Assembly: GCF_014197205.1 (NCBI RefSeq)
Contig: NZ_JACIFD010000005.1
Location: 1 to 64,000, forward strand
Direction: 5' to 3'
DNA length: 64,000 bases
Origin: Canibacter oris
GTDB lineage: Bacteria > Actinomycetota > Actinomycetes > Actinomycetales > Microbacteriaceae
The translations under genes and the position numbers were made by a program. Every line of letters begins with the position of its first letter. Position 1 is the first letter of the stretch. The notes under the pieces are model-generated. The model worked only from the letters and a program-made list of their open reading frames with translations. It was not told where the DNA came from and did not search any database. This document shows positions 46,177-62,150 of the stretch, piece after piece.

Positions 46177-48821
46177 TACTGTTCGAGCTGCTGCGGTTTT
46201 AATTGCGATATCCTGTTTATCAGCATTAGAACCCACGCAAACCAGCACACCGCCAAGGTAACGAGAGACGTTGCATCAGGCTGATACCAATGCTTTAACG
46301 CCAACAGCAGTGCGGCGATAGCAACACTCGCTGCTATCATCTGGACACTGGCCACCACCAACAACCGCAACATTATGCTTCTAACCGACTGCCCTAAATA
46401 CATGTAAAAGAACCGCACTCGCAGAAACAATATCTGCCGCAAGTTTTGATTACTGAATAACTGCAGACCTAGCATTAAGCAAAGCACCCCGCTAGCCAGA
46501 AAAGCGACCGGCAACAGCGCTTGCAGTACTGCATTTGACAGTGACATGGTTGCGCCTACGCTCCATAGCCATCTGGCTAGCTGCGCTAAGATTGCTGCAA
46601 TCACTGCTGCAACTGCACAAACCGCTGTTTCTAAAACAAGCAAAAAGAAAATCTTTCTTCTGCTGCAAAGTACGTTAGCTGCGGGAGTTAAAACAGCAGG
46701 TTTCATGGGAACACTGCCCAAAACTAACAAAATAATGAGACAGCTCAGCGCAATCACCGCGCCCTGCTGAGCAGCTGTAGCTAGACAAATACTTGCCACA
46801 ATACCAGCAGCTATCACAACCACCCCAGGAAAAACCTCGCTGAGACCCCATCTCAAACGTCGACCAAACGACCATCCCAGGCTGCGCAGCAAGCTTTGCT
46901 GCCGTAAACGCTGTGGCCGCACCGACACGATTACGATGCTCAGCCCCAATAGCAAAATCACAAACAAACTATTACTCACCCAATAGGCGACTTCACTGAT
47001 TGTACTGGAGGTCCAATTATCTGATCCAGTGACTGTAAAGTTTTGTGTTACCCAACCCAAATCAGCAACTGTTTGATTCTGCAGCGGATCGGTCACTCCG
47101 AAAGCATAATCAGGCACATAAATATCGATGCTTTGTGTGCTGCTGCCGCTGACCACCATTGCACCGAACCCTAATGACCTAATTTGGTTCGCCACCAGAT
47201 CTATCTGTAGCTGTGCTGCTTCGCGGGTTAGATTGTCTAAACCGGCAACTTTTATACGCACAGCAGTAACGTAGTCATCGGGGGTGAATTTCTTAGCTGA
47301 ATCCAGTGATACTATCACATGAGGAGCGGACACCCCCAGTCCGGTACCTAACCGGTTAGTTTCCAAAACTGCACCATTCTCTAAAGTAATCGCAGCACCG
47401 TCATATAACCCAAGAGGCGCCTGCAGTGCCAGTTTTTTTAATGCTTCGCGGTCAAAGACTCCGGCTTCAAACGGTGCTGCGCCGTTTTTCTGCGGCGTTC
47501 CTATTTGTAGTTCACGCGGCGTAGTTTCACGGTATTTTGTGGTTTCTCCCGGAATTCTGCCTGTCGGTGAATAATTTGGAAGCTCAAACACCCCCGCGTT
47601 GAATCCATGAGGGATCACCCTAAAGGCGGTTTTTTCGTCGTCTTTTGTATATTGCTGCAGTTCTAACCCACTGATTGATACCGCATCATACTTGTTAACT
47701 ACGGTGTACCCTAAACCTGGAATATCAGTTGTCTCTTGCCCTGGCCAATCTGCTTGTAATTTAAAAACGCTAAAAGGGCGTGCGATTTTTTGTAAATCGA
47801 CTTCAGTAGATCCTACTTCCAAGAGTGCGGCTGCGCCCTGCTCTTGCAGTTGACTAATACTGATGGTCATTCTTTGTGGCGCCAGAGCGTCTTCATATCT
47901 CAGATACGGCACAAGGTCAGAATTTGCACCAAAGAAACCCCATACTGCGGGCGCGTTTTCAAAATCTCGTAATCCCGGATAGTGCAGGAATTCGGGCGGC
48001 AAGATATCGCTTTCTGCGGGAATTAGAGAGGCTATTTTCGTAGCGTTAAGACCCTCTAAATCTGTTATTAGCTTTTCAGCCTGCTGCAAAGGTTGCAAAA
48101 AGCTGGCTGCTTCTCCCAAAAGGTCCATTTCCGCCTCGGGATCCACGGCTACGATGCTGGTGTGAGAAAGCAGCACCGGATATAAAGCAACATAAAGACC
48201 TTGCGGCGTTATAGCACTATCGCTGTACTTGATTGTGCTGCCTGGGTATGATACAACAATTCCGTGTTCTGACGCGGATTGCGGCACAGCTGTTTCACCT
48301 AATACACCGTCCCAATTTGCTAAATCTATTTCAACTAGAACATCTGTTGCATAATCTAAACGCCAGCTAACCCCGTCGTGCGATTTACTAGCGATTTCAA
48401 AGGTGAGCCCAATACGCTGTGCTGGCTGAAGCACCTCCCACGGAATTATGATGCCCAGCCATTTTTCTGTTCCTATCTGTGAGCCAAGGTATCCTACCGG
48501 GGCTACGGTCGCAATTTCCGGAATACTGCGCAACTGCTCGATTTGCCGCTCTGAGAGTGTGGGTGCTACTACTGCGCCGTAATTATTTTCCACCAGCGGC
48601 AAACCTAAATCATTGTTTGCAGGGGAAACCTCGGCCACAAAATCAGGATGCGTTACCAGAATGTCATACTCACCACGCCAGTTATTGTCTATGATATCTG
48701 CCGCAACGCTCTCTGTAGCCCGCCCCAGTAAGAGCACTGTCGGAAACATCACACCGACTATCAACAAAGCAACATTAAGGAGCCAAAGCTGTTTAGGGAA
48801 TACGCCCATACCCCCCCTCAT
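46173..48821 (-). CDS. Large FtsX-like permease with big extracellular region
   Basis: An 882-residue membrane protein: one N-terminal membrane segment (about residues 10-32), an outside region of about 580 residues, then membrane segments near 618-636, 660-710 (two), 730-755, 770-795, 820-840 and 850-870. The cytoplasmic RQQSLLRSLGWSFGRRLRWG after the second helix is typical of FtsX/MacB-type permeases. No ATPase gene is adjacent, so a partner must be encoded elsewhere. The DNA is AT-richer than the dcw genes. Start: ATG 48821, or ATG 48809 four codons on; a run of seven G lies between them, so the choice is open. Confidence 0.78.
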   Translation of the reverse strand: MRGGMGVFPKQLWLLNVALLIVGVMFPTVLLLGRATESVAADIIDNNWRGEYDILVTHPDFVAEVSPANNDLGLPLVENNYGAVVAPTLSERQIEQLRSIPEIATVAPVGYLGSQIGTEKWLGIIIPWEVLQPAQRIGLTFEIASKSHDGVSWRLDYATDVLVEIDLANWDGVLGETAVPQSASEHGIVVSYPGSTIKYSDSAITPQGLYVALYPVLLSHTSIVAVDPEAEMDLLGEAASFLQPLQQAEKLITDLEGLNATKIASLIPAESDILPPEFLHYPGLRDFENAPAVWGFFGANSDLVPYLRYEDALAPQRMTISISQLQEQGAAALLEVGSTEVDLQKIARPFSVFKLQADWPGQETTDIPGLGYTVVNKYDAVSISGLELQQYTKDDEKTAFRVIPHGFNAGVFELPNYSPTGRIPGETTKYRETTPRELQIGTPQKNGAAPFEAGVFDREALKKLALQAPLGLYDGAAITLENGAVLETNRLGTGLGVSAPHVIVSLDSAKKFTPDDYVTAVRIKVAGLDNLTREAAQLQIDLVANQIRSLGFGAMVVSGSSTQSIDIYVPDYAFGVTDPLQNQTVADLGWVTQNFTVTGSDNWTSSTISEVAYWVSNSLFVILLLGLSIVIVSVRPQRLRQQSLLRSLGWSFGRRLRWGLSEVFPGVVVIAAGIVASICLATAAQQGAVIALSCLIILLVLGSVPMKPAVLTPAANVLCSRRKIFFLLVLETAVCAVAAVIAAILAQLARWLWSVGATMSLSNAVLQALLPVAFLASGVLCLMLGLQLFSNQNLRQILFLRVRFFYMYLGQSVRSIMLRLLVVASVQMIAASVAIAALLLALKHWYQPDATSLVTLAVCWFAWVLMLINRISQLKPQQLEQY

Positions 48822-48984
48822 CCGCCTTGGAATCTTACCGGTATCTCAATAGCGTGACTGTCGCCGCTGCTTTCAGAATACACCCGAATAAAGAACTTCA
48901 AAACTATTTTCCGGTTGCGCAATGGGGCGCATTTTGGGGAGGAGTAGAGTCTATTTGATTACACTTCCCTTGTGTGGGGGGTGT
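48822..48984. other. Spacer between permease gene and second rRNA repeat
   Basis: 163 bases; no gene. It would carry the permease promoter. The second rRNA repeat starts at 48985 with TTTTCTGTGCTG. Confidence 0.4.
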
Positions 48985-49030
48985 TTTTCTGTGCTGTGTT
49001 GTTGTTGCCTGTATATGCGTGTATACACAC

Positions 49031-49073
49031 AAAAAAGAAGAGGGGGCTGCTCCATCACAGAGCAACCCCCTCT
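49031..49073 (-). terminator. rRNA operon terminator, copy 2
   Basis: Same hairpin and T-run as copy 1 (38821-38863), placed after the second 5S gene. Confidence 0.88.
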
Positions 49074-49087
49074 TTTTTAATTTTTAT

Positions 49088-49205
49088 TGCGGCGGTGTCC
49101 TACTCTCCCACACCCTCCCGAGTGCAGTACCATCGGCGCTGTCAGCCTTAGCTTCCGGGTTCGGAATGTGACCGGGCGTTTCCCTGACGCTATAACCACC
49201 GCAAA
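49088..49205 (-). rRNA. rrf: 5S rRNA, copy 2
   Basis: Identical to the copy at 38878-38995 by direct reading. Ends estimated. Confidence 0.95.
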
Positions 49206-49372
49206 CCTATAAACCACCAACAACCAGCCGGTCCACGAAACATGAACTGGTTGCCGTGTTGTGGCCACGCACAAACTTGTACGTTCGAAACCACAAAGCA
49301 GACGCGAACATCGTTACACTTACATGACTCTCTATCTCCCACCCGTTAACAGGATCACCTGCCAGGGTTGGG

Positions 49373-54468
<5,096 letters not shown>

Positions 54469-54714
54469 AAACAAAACAGCACCACCCAGCCGGAATAAGA
54501 CCAGGCAGCACCAGAGTTCAATCCAAGCAAACGATTCTGACATCATATCCAGAATTGTCCACCAAAAAAAAGAATCCAAACCAACCAAAAGGCCAGTTAC
54601 GAGGATAAAAATAATTTGGCATTTAACAATCAAGTGCACACTATTGAGTTCTCAAAGACCAGACAAGCCCCGTACCCGCACCAACCAAGGCACCTCCGAA
54701 ACCCGCAGGAAAAC

Positions 54715-55020
54715 CAACACACAAAAACAGCGGCCACCCAAAAACCATGTCCCTGGCGCCGCCCTCCGTCGTGCTGACAAGGAACTACTTTACGCAGTTA
54801 CCAACACAGACGCAAACCACCAAAACACCCGGGCGTGTCGGGGCAGTGAGCAGCGGCGGCTAGGCAGCTGGCGGCGGGGTGATCCACCACTGCTAAATAA
54901 CTTTACAGCTGCAATAGGGCAAAATAGATAGCACTATGGGCCGCCCGCCGGCGGTCTGATCCACACCCCCTGCCGCACAATCTGGCATTTAGGGCACAAC
55001 CCGGATAGAGCAAAAAAAGA
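54715..55020. other. Region upstream of rRNA copy 2, no gene seen
   Basis: 306 bases between the end of the repeat and the acyltransferase gene. On the minus strand this is where the distal promoter of rRNA copy 2 must lie. On the plus strand the last 15 bases are A/G-rich (AGCAAAAAAAGA) before the ATG at 55021. I see no coding signal. Confidence 0.5.
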
Positions 55021-55620
55021 ATGTCTAAACTGAGCCGCAATTTTACGCGCACGCTAAAACGCCTCCTCGCGAAACTGGTGTGGGGCATCTCCCCCTATCG
55101 CCACGTGCACCCGCCAACAGAGCTGCACGGCTCGCGGATTTTTATCGGCGCACCGCACACCTCGAACTGGGATTTCGTGCTGATGCTCGCGGTAGCTTGG
55201 GAGCTTGATATCAAAATGCACTGGCTCGGGAAAAAAGAAATGTTTCCAAAGTGGGCTGCTGGCCTGCTAAAGCGCCTCGGCGGCATTCCCGTCGACCGCA
55301 AAAACCCTGCAGGGCTGGTGCGGCAAATCATCACCACGGCAAAAACCGAGAAAGATTTTGCGCTGGTAATCACCCCTGAAGGCACCCGCCGCGGCGACGG
55401 CTGGAAGAGCGGCTTTTACCGTATCGCGCGGGCTGCAGACATGCCGGTAACGCTCGGCTACATCGACAAAACCACCCGCACCGCAGGACTCGGCAAAACC
55501 ATCACCCTCACCGGTGACGTAAAAGCAGACATGGACGAAATTCGTGCGTTTTACAAAGACAAGTCGGGTATTCATCCGGAGCGCCGCACCGAGCCCTACC
55601 TGCGCGAAGAAACACGGTAG
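55021..55620 (+). CDS. 1-acylglycerol-3-phosphate acyltransferase-like protein
   Basis: A 199-residue PlsC-family acyltransferase of the short type. The catalytic motif is HTSNWD (46-51), the following LGKKEMFPK and RLGGIPVDR are family-typical, and TPEGTRRGDGWKSGFYRIA (about 119-137) is the acceptor motif. No membrane segment is obvious. It is a second PlsC-like protein beside the one at 26079-26783, which differs in length and sequence. Tgt follows 66 bases later on the same strand. Confidence 0.9.
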   Translation: MSKLSRNFTRTLKRLLAKLVWGISPYRHVHPPTELHGSRIFIGAPHTSNWDFVLMLAVAWELDIKMHWLGKKEMFPKWAAGLLKRLGGIPVDRKNPAGLVRQIITTAKTEKDFALVITPEGTRRGDGWKSGFYRIARAADMPVTLGYIDKTTRTAGLGKTITLTGDVKADMDEIRAFYKDKSGIHPERRTEPYLREETR

Positions 55621-57009
<1,389 letters not shown>

Positions 57010-57085
57010 AGCTGCTCCGGTAGCGGTAGCAAAAAAGTCAGCGGCGGCAGCTAGGAAGCAGTGGTAACTAAGTCAGCAACAGCCG

Positions 57086-58036
57086 CTAGCTTAGCGATAA
57101 CAAGAGCTCCGGCACCAGCGCAGCACCGCTGCCAGCCGCCACCACCAGCTGTTGCGGCTCGCCGGTGAGCGCTTCGCCAACTGCGTAAATCCCGGGGATG
57201 CCGATGTTGCTGAGCTCGGCGGGCTGATCCACACCCCAAGCGGCAAGGCCCTGCGGACACGCTGCTGGCACCCCGAACTGCGCAAGATAAGGCGCCTGCA
57301 CGGTGGTTAGCGGCAGCACAAAACCCTGCGTTACCGGCAAGACCTCACCTGCGCTGCGTCGCACCCCTTGCATTTGCGCTCGCTCCCCGACAATTTCGAC
57401 GGCATCGCGTACCACCAGCACCTCCGGGCTGAATCGACGCAACAGTTGCTGTACAACATCAAGCTGCTGCTCAGAGCACTGCGGATGCGGCAATAGCACC
57501 ACGGGTTGTCCGGTTTTCTCGTAGCCGTCACACACCACGCAGCTGTGCAGCGCGGTGCCATAGTAGGCCCGCAGGTTAGTGATGTCAGGCAACCGCTCCT
57601 GAATACCAGTAGCGATTACGATGCGCCTGGCATGATAAATTTGTGGATCACCGCTGCCGCGCACCGGGGCGACCGTGACGGCGAAACCCAAGGCGGCTGC
57701 CGGCTCTGGCGGTGTGCCTGCGGAGCTGTCGATAACCGTGCCGGTGGCGGGGGTCACCGCCGTCACCGCCCCCATGACGTACGATGCCGTGGGGTAAGCC
57801 AGTACCTCTTCCCGGCCCTGCTGCCTGAGCTGCGCCGGTGCCACACCATCGCGAGTCAAAAACCCGTGCGACTGCAAAGTGGCCGCGTGCCGCGGCCGAT
57901 TAGCATCAACCAGCAACACCCGCGCGTGCGCACGCACCAGATTTAAGGCACACGAGAGGCCGGCAGGGCCAGCGCCAATCACCACAGCGTCATAAAGCGC
58001 TGTGTGTGATTCCGACTCTGACCCTGCAGCAACCAT
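57086..58036 (-). CDS. Thioredoxin-reductase-like FAD/NAD(P) oxidoreductase
   Basis: A 316-residue flavoprotein. The FAD site is DAVVIGAGPAGLSCALNL (about 16-33), followed by VLLVDANRPRHA. A CVVCDGYE segment (about 165-172) puts a CxxC at the position of the redox-active pair of thioredoxin reductase, though the usual CATC is CVVC. The second Rossmann motif (GxGxxA) is poorly kept: the segment after it reads VVLLPHPQCSEQQ, so NADPH binding by the normal mode is doubtful. The GVWD-like end is ELSNIGIPGIYAVGEA. A TAAACT -10 element lies 9 bases before the ATG, suggesting a near-leaderless message. Convergent with tgt. Confidence 0.85.
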   Translation of the reverse strand: MVAAGSESESHTALYDAVVIGAGPAGLSCALNLVRAHARVLLVDANRPRHAATLQSHGFLTRDGVAPAQLRQQGREEVLAYPTASYVMGAVTAVTPATGTVIDSSAGTPPEPAAALGFAVTVAPVRGSGDPQIYHARRIVIATGIQERLPDITNLRAYYGTALHSCVVCDGYEKTGQPVVLLPHPQCSEQQLDVVQQLLRRFSPEVLVVRDAVEIVGERAQMQGVRRSAGEVLPVTQGFVLPLTTVQAPYLAQFGVPAACPQGLAAWGVDQPAELSNIGIPGIYAVGEALTGEPQQLVVAAGSGAALVPELLLSLS

Positions 58037-58076
58037 ATTTATTGCAGTTTATCCACTGACTGATTCAGTGCCACCG

Positions 58077-59591
58077 CTAGCTGTCAAGCTGCTGCGCAAA
58101 GCGCTCCAAACGCAGCATCGTCTCTGCCTTACCGAGCAATTCCATCGACTCAAACAGCGGCGGTGAGACGCGACGCCCAGACACCGCAACCCGCAACGGG
58201 GTAAAAGCAAAACGTGGCTTAATGCCCATACCCTCAACCAAAGTCTGCGACAACGCCTGCTGGATGTTCTCGGTTTGCCACGCAGACACCTGCTGCAGAG
58301 CGTCGCGGCTCGCGGCAACCACTTCGCCGGCGTTATCAGCCAGTGCCCGCAATGCATCCTCCTCGTACACCACCTTGTCGGCAGGGATAAACAGGAAGCT
58401 CAGCATCCCCACAACCTCACTCAGCACGGTTACCCGGCTCTGCACCAACGGCACAGCAGCACGCAGCGTAGCCCGCTGCTCAGCAGTTGGCTCCAGTGGC
58501 AGCGCGTGAGCGGTAATCAGGTAAGGCAGGATGCGCTCTTCGAAATCTTCCGGCGCGAGCATCCGAATATGGTCCGCGTTAATCGAATCGGCTTTCTTCT
58601 GGTCAAAACGTGCCGGGTTCGGATTAACATTCTCAACATCGAACGCCGCGGTGAGCTCGTCAACAGTGAACACATCGCGGTCGGGCGCCAAAGACCAGCC
58701 CAGCAGCGACAGGTAGTTCAGCAGACCCTCTGGGATGAAACCACGGTCGCGGTGATGCAGCAGATTTGACTCTGGATCACGCTTAGACAGCTTCTTGTTA
58801 CCCTCACCCATCACATACGGCAGATGCCCGAAGCGCGGAATTTCTTTGCAAATTCCAATCTCAATCAAAGCGTGGTACAGCGCAATCTGGCGCGGGGTGG
58901 AGCTCAGCAAGTCTTCGCCGCGCAGCACGTGGGTGATGCCCATCAAAGCATCATCAACAGGATTTACCAGGGTGTAGAGCGGTTTACCGTTTGGCCGTAC
59001 CACCACAAAGTCAATCGTCGAGCCAGCAGGGAAGGTGATGTCGCCACGCACCAGGTCGGTGAAAGAAAGGTCAACGTCAGGCACCCGGAATCGCAGCGCC
59101 GGCTGCCGCCCTTCAGCAAGGAAAGCGGCTTTCTGGTCAGCGGTGAGATCGCGATCGAAGTTGTCGTAGCCGAGCTGCTTCGGGCGACCGTTTGCGATGT
59201 TGCGCGCCTCAATCTCCTCCGGAGTTGAGAAGCTCTCGTACAGGTAACCTGCCTCCTGCAGTTTCGCGATAACCTCGGCGTAAATCTCGCCACGCTGTGA
59301 CTGGCGGTAAGGCTCGTGCGGGCCACCAACATCGATACCCTCGTCCCAGTTCAAGCCGAGCCAGCGCAGGGAGTCTAGAATCTGACCGTAGCTTTCTTCA
59401 CTGTCGCGCTCAGCATCGGTGTCTTCGATACGGAAAACAAAAGTGCCGCCAGTGTGGCGCGCATAGGCCCAGTTAAAAAGGGCGGTGCGCACCATCCCCA
59501 CGTGTGGAGTGCCAGTTGGAGACGGGCAAAAACGCACACGGACGTCGCTGCCGGTAGCGGTAGAAAAACGAGGTTCAATCTGTGTAGCCAT
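58077..59591 (-). CDS. gltX: Glutamyl-tRNA synthetase
   Basis: GltX charges tRNA-Glu (and in Actinobacteria often tRNA-Gln for later amidation). The 504-residue class I synthetase has the HIGH-type motif in [20 protein letters not shown] (within 24-43; HVGM replaces HIGH as usual in this phylum), [11 protein letters not shown] (about 53-63), and KLSKRDPES (KMSKS equivalent, about 269-277). TAAAAT 9 bases before the ATG again suggests a near-leaderless transcript. Confidence 0.97.
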   Translation of the reverse strand: MATQIEPRFSTATGSDVRVRFCPSPTGTPHVGMVRTALFNWAYARHTGGTFVFRIEDTDAERDSEESYGQILDSLRWLGLNWDEGIDVGGPHEPYRQSQRGEIYAEVIAKLQEAGYLYESFSTPEEIEARNIANGRPKQLGYDNFDRDLTADQKAAFLAEGRQPALRFRVPDVDLSFTDLVRGDITFPAGSTIDFVVVRPNGKPLYTLVNPVDDALMGITHVLRGEDLLSSTPRQIALYHALIEIGICKEIPRFGHLPYVMGEGNKKLSKRDPESNLLHHRDRGFIPEGLLNYLSLLGWSLAPDRDVFTVDELTAAFDVENVNPNPARFDQKKADSINADHIRMLAPEDFEERILPYLITAHALPLEPTAEQRATLRAAVPLVQSRVTVLSEVVGMLSFLFIPADKVVYEEDALRALADNAGEVVAASRDALQQVSAWQTENIQQALSQTLVEGMGIKPRFAFTPLRVAVSGRRVSPPLFESMELLGKAETMLRLERFAQQLDS

Positions 59592-59600
59592 AACTCGTTC

Positions 59601-59606
59601 ATTTTA
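59601..59606 (-). promoter_or_regulatory. -10 element TAAAAT upstream of gltX
   Basis: On the coding strand TAAAAT is followed by 9 bases and ATG at 59591. There is no ribosome site in those bases. Confidence 0.5.
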
Positions 59607-59667
59607 TCGAAAGCTGCTGGAAATCACACTACAAACGCCAGCGATTGCGCAGTTACGCGACGCGACA

Positions 59668-60612
59668 CTACACCGCGCGCAGCTGCCAGGGCGCCGGATC
59701 CACCTGCGCCGCTAACGCTCGTGCCAAACGCACCGCGGGGTTCTGGTGCGTGGTGTGCATAAAAGCAAGACCGATGGTGCGGCGCCGCGGCGGATCAAGC
59801 GGCACCGCCTGCGCTTCCGGTGGCAGCAGCCGCATTCCCGCAAGCGCCAGCTGCGGCACCAAGGCCACCGCACCACCAGCGGCAACCATCGCCACCATCG
59901 CCGGGATGTTATCTGTTTCCTGCACCACATCGGGCACAAAATCTTCTTCAGCTGCGGCAGTCATCAGATTGCCGCGGCATTTTTCGCAGCCTGCGATCCA
60001 GTGGTCCTGGCGGAACCGGCGCAGCTGTGCCGTCTGTTTCGCACCGATACGCGGATCATCGGCGGCAGCAACTAAGCGCAGCTCTTCCTGCCACAGCGGC
60101 AAAAACTCTGCGCCCGCGGGCAGCGGCACCGTGTTTTGGTAATCAAAAATCAACGCGCAATCAACTTCCCCGGCGCGCAGCAGCTCTAGTGCTCCGGGAG
60201 GCTCCGACTCCCGGTACTGCAGCGTCACGCCCGGAGCCAGCTGTCGCATCACACGCATCATCTCCGGCACCACGGTGGCTGATGCTGATGGGAACCCGAC
60301 AAGTCGCAGAAAACCGCCCTTATCGTCTCGCAGCGCAGCGATTTTGTCAAAGGCGCTCGCGAACTCCGCCACCACGCGCTCCCCGCTCGCCGCGAGAATT
60401 TTTCCGGCCGGAGTCAAACGCACTGTGCGCCCTGCGCGCTCGCTCAGCGGCATTTCGAGCCGTTCCTCCAGCCGCTTAATACGCTGGCTAATCGCGGGTT
60501 GACTAATCCCCAGCTGCTCCCCGACGCCGGCGATTGAACCGCAGCACTCCAAAGAGTGCAAAATCCGCAAATCTGTAACATCAATGTTTGGTAAATGCTG
60601 CAGCTCAACCAT
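59668..60612 (-). CDS. LysR family transcriptional regulator
   Basis: A LysR protein of about 314 residues from ATG 60612, which has GGTGGAG 6 bases upstream; GTG 60624 and ATG 60618 are alternatives lying on that site. The N-terminal HTH reads LRILHSLECCGSIAGVGEQLG followed by ISQPAISQRIKRLEERL (split at the turn). The effector domain (about 90-310) is poorly diagnostic. It is 2-14 bases after rlmN depending on start, so probably cotranscribed; target unknown. Confidence 0.9.
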   Translation of the reverse strand: MVELQHLPNIDVTDLRILHSLECCGSIAGVGEQLGISQPAISQRIKRLEERLEMPLSERAGRTVRLTPAGKILAASGERVVAEFASAFDKIAALRDDKGGFLRLVGFPSASATVVPEMMRVMRQLAPGVTLQYRESEPPGALELLRAGEVDCALIFDYQNTVPLPAGAEFLPLWQEELRLVAAADDPRIGAKQTAQLRRFRQDHWIAGCEKCRGNLMTAAAEEDFVPDVVQETDNIPAMVAMVAAGGAVALVPQLALAGMRLLPPEAQAVPLDPPRRRTIGLAFMHTTHQNPAVRLARALAAQVDPAPWQLRAV

Positions 60613-60625
60613 TTGCATCTCCACC

Positions 60626-62089
60626 TTACTTCACAGCTGTTGCCGCGGCTATCTCCAGCGCAGCCTGCTTATCTGCTTCTGTTGCCACCAGCTGTCCACA
60701 GGCACCATCAATTTCTTTGCCGCGCGTGTCTCGCAGGGTGGTGGGGATCCCCGCTGCGTTGATCCGCCGCACAAATTCTGCCATCACCTCCGGCTCTGAG
60801 CTGGTCCAAATTGAGCCCGGAGTGGGGTTGAGCGGGATCGGATTCACGTGCACCCAACCCTTACCGCGCTGATTAAGTTTCTCGGCGAGTAAATCAGCAC
60901 GCCAGGCGTGATCGTTCATGTCTTTAATCAGCGCATACTCAATCGAAACTCGGCGCCCTGTCGCATCAAAATATCCCTTCGCCGCGTCAAGCACCTCATC
61001 GACTTTCCATCGGCTATTAACAGGAATCAAATCATCGCGCAGCTCATCATCTGGAGCGTGCAAACTCAACGCAAAAGTAATCGGGAGCTCCTCTTTCGCG
61101 AGCTTTCTGATCGCCGGAGCCAGGCCCACTGTCGACACAGTGATACCACGAGCGCTCATCCCCAGCCCTGCCGGAGCCGGCGCAATCATGGTGCGCACCG
61201 CCTGCATCACCCGTTTGTAATTCGCGAGCGGCTCACCCATGCCCATAAATACGATGTTAGTGACGCGCTCCGGATCGGTGCCTCCTCCGGCCTGCCGCCC
61301 GTGACCGAGGCCGCCCTCGGCGATGATGCGATTGGCCTGCACCACCTGATCCACAATCTCAGCGGTGCTCATGTTGCGGGTTAGACCCGCCTGCCCTGTG
61401 GCGCAGAATGGACAGTTCATGCCGCAGCCGCACTCTGAAGACACGCACAGGGTGATGCGGCCCGGGTAACGCATCAGCACCGACTCCACGAGCGCCCCGT
61501 CGAACAGGCGCCACAGGAACTTGACGGTCGCGCCGTCGTCTGTGACGAGGCGTTTCACCTCTGTCAAAAGCGGTGGCAGCATTGCGGCAACCAACTCTTC
61601 ACGGCCCTGCTTCGGCAGATCAGTCATTTTCGCTGGATCACTGGTGTAGTGGGTGAAGTAGTGCGTTGCTAACTGTTTTGCACGAAATGCCGGAAAGCCC
61701 AGTTCTTTCAGCTTTGCTCCCCGCTCTTCCGGGGTGAGGTCTGCAAGGTGTTGCGGCGGCTGTTTAACCTTTGGCTCGGCGAACTGCAGAGTTGGGCGAC
61801 CGTCCGGGTTGGTCAGCTGCTTCCACCCTTCTGTCTGGGGGCGGATCTGCGGGCGTGCGGCTTCCCCCGCGGGGGTTGGGCGCACCCCGGCTGTGCGCCC
61901 GCCAGGCTGCCGCGCAGCAGCGGTTTTGGCGGCGGCTTTAGCAGCTGGTTGCCGCTGCGCCATTTTGGCAAGCATCGCTTCCCGCTCTGCCCCGGTTAGC
62001 GCAGTGCGGGTGCGCTTTTTAGTCTGGCGCAGCTCGCCCTGGACATATCGCACCCCAGGGGTGTCATGGTTAAGTTTGCTCGGATCCAT
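60626..62089 (-). CDS. rlmN: 23S rRNA A2503 / tRNA A37 C2-methyltransferase RlmN, long N-terminus
   Basis: A radical-SAM methyltransferase. The cluster-binding motif is [10 protein letters not shown] (about 220-229) within [18 protein letters not shown], with [12 protein letters not shown], the mechanistic Cys near [15 protein letters not shown] (about 461-475), and the SAM/substrate stretch [13 protein letters not shown]. The family is about 350-380 residues; here 487. The extra roughly 110 N-terminal residues are Ala/Pro/Lys/Arg-rich and probably disordered, perhaps RNA-binding. The ATG at 62089 is the only good start before the core. Confidence 0.94.
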   Translation of the reverse strand: MDPSKLNHDTPGVRYVQGELRQTKKRTRTALTGAEREAMLAKMAQRQPAAKAAAKTAAARQPGGRTAGVRPTPAGEAARPQIRPQTEGWKQLTNPDGRPTLQFAEPKVKQPPQHLADLTPEERGAKLKELGFPAFRAKQLATHYFTHYTSDPAKMTDLPKQGREELVAAMLPPLLTEVKRLVTDDGATVKFLWRLFDGALVESVLMRYPGRITLCVSSECGCGMNCPFCATGQAGLTRNMSTAEIVDQVVQANRIIAEGGLGHGRQAGGGTDPERVTNIVFMGMGEPLANYKRVMQAVRTMIAPAPAGLGMSARGITVSTVGLAPAIRKLAKEELPITFALSLHAPDDELRDDLIPVNSRWKVDEVLDAAKGYFDATGRRVSIEYALIKDMNDHAWRADLLAEKLNQRGKGWVHVNPIPLNPTPGSIWTSSEPEVMAEFVRRINAAGIPTTLRDTRGKEIDGACGQLVATEADKQAALEIAAATAVK

Positions 62090-62150
62090 AATTTTCTACT
62101 GTCTCTCAATTCCTCGCCCGCTCGTGGCTTTTACCACTACCGCGCAGCCG

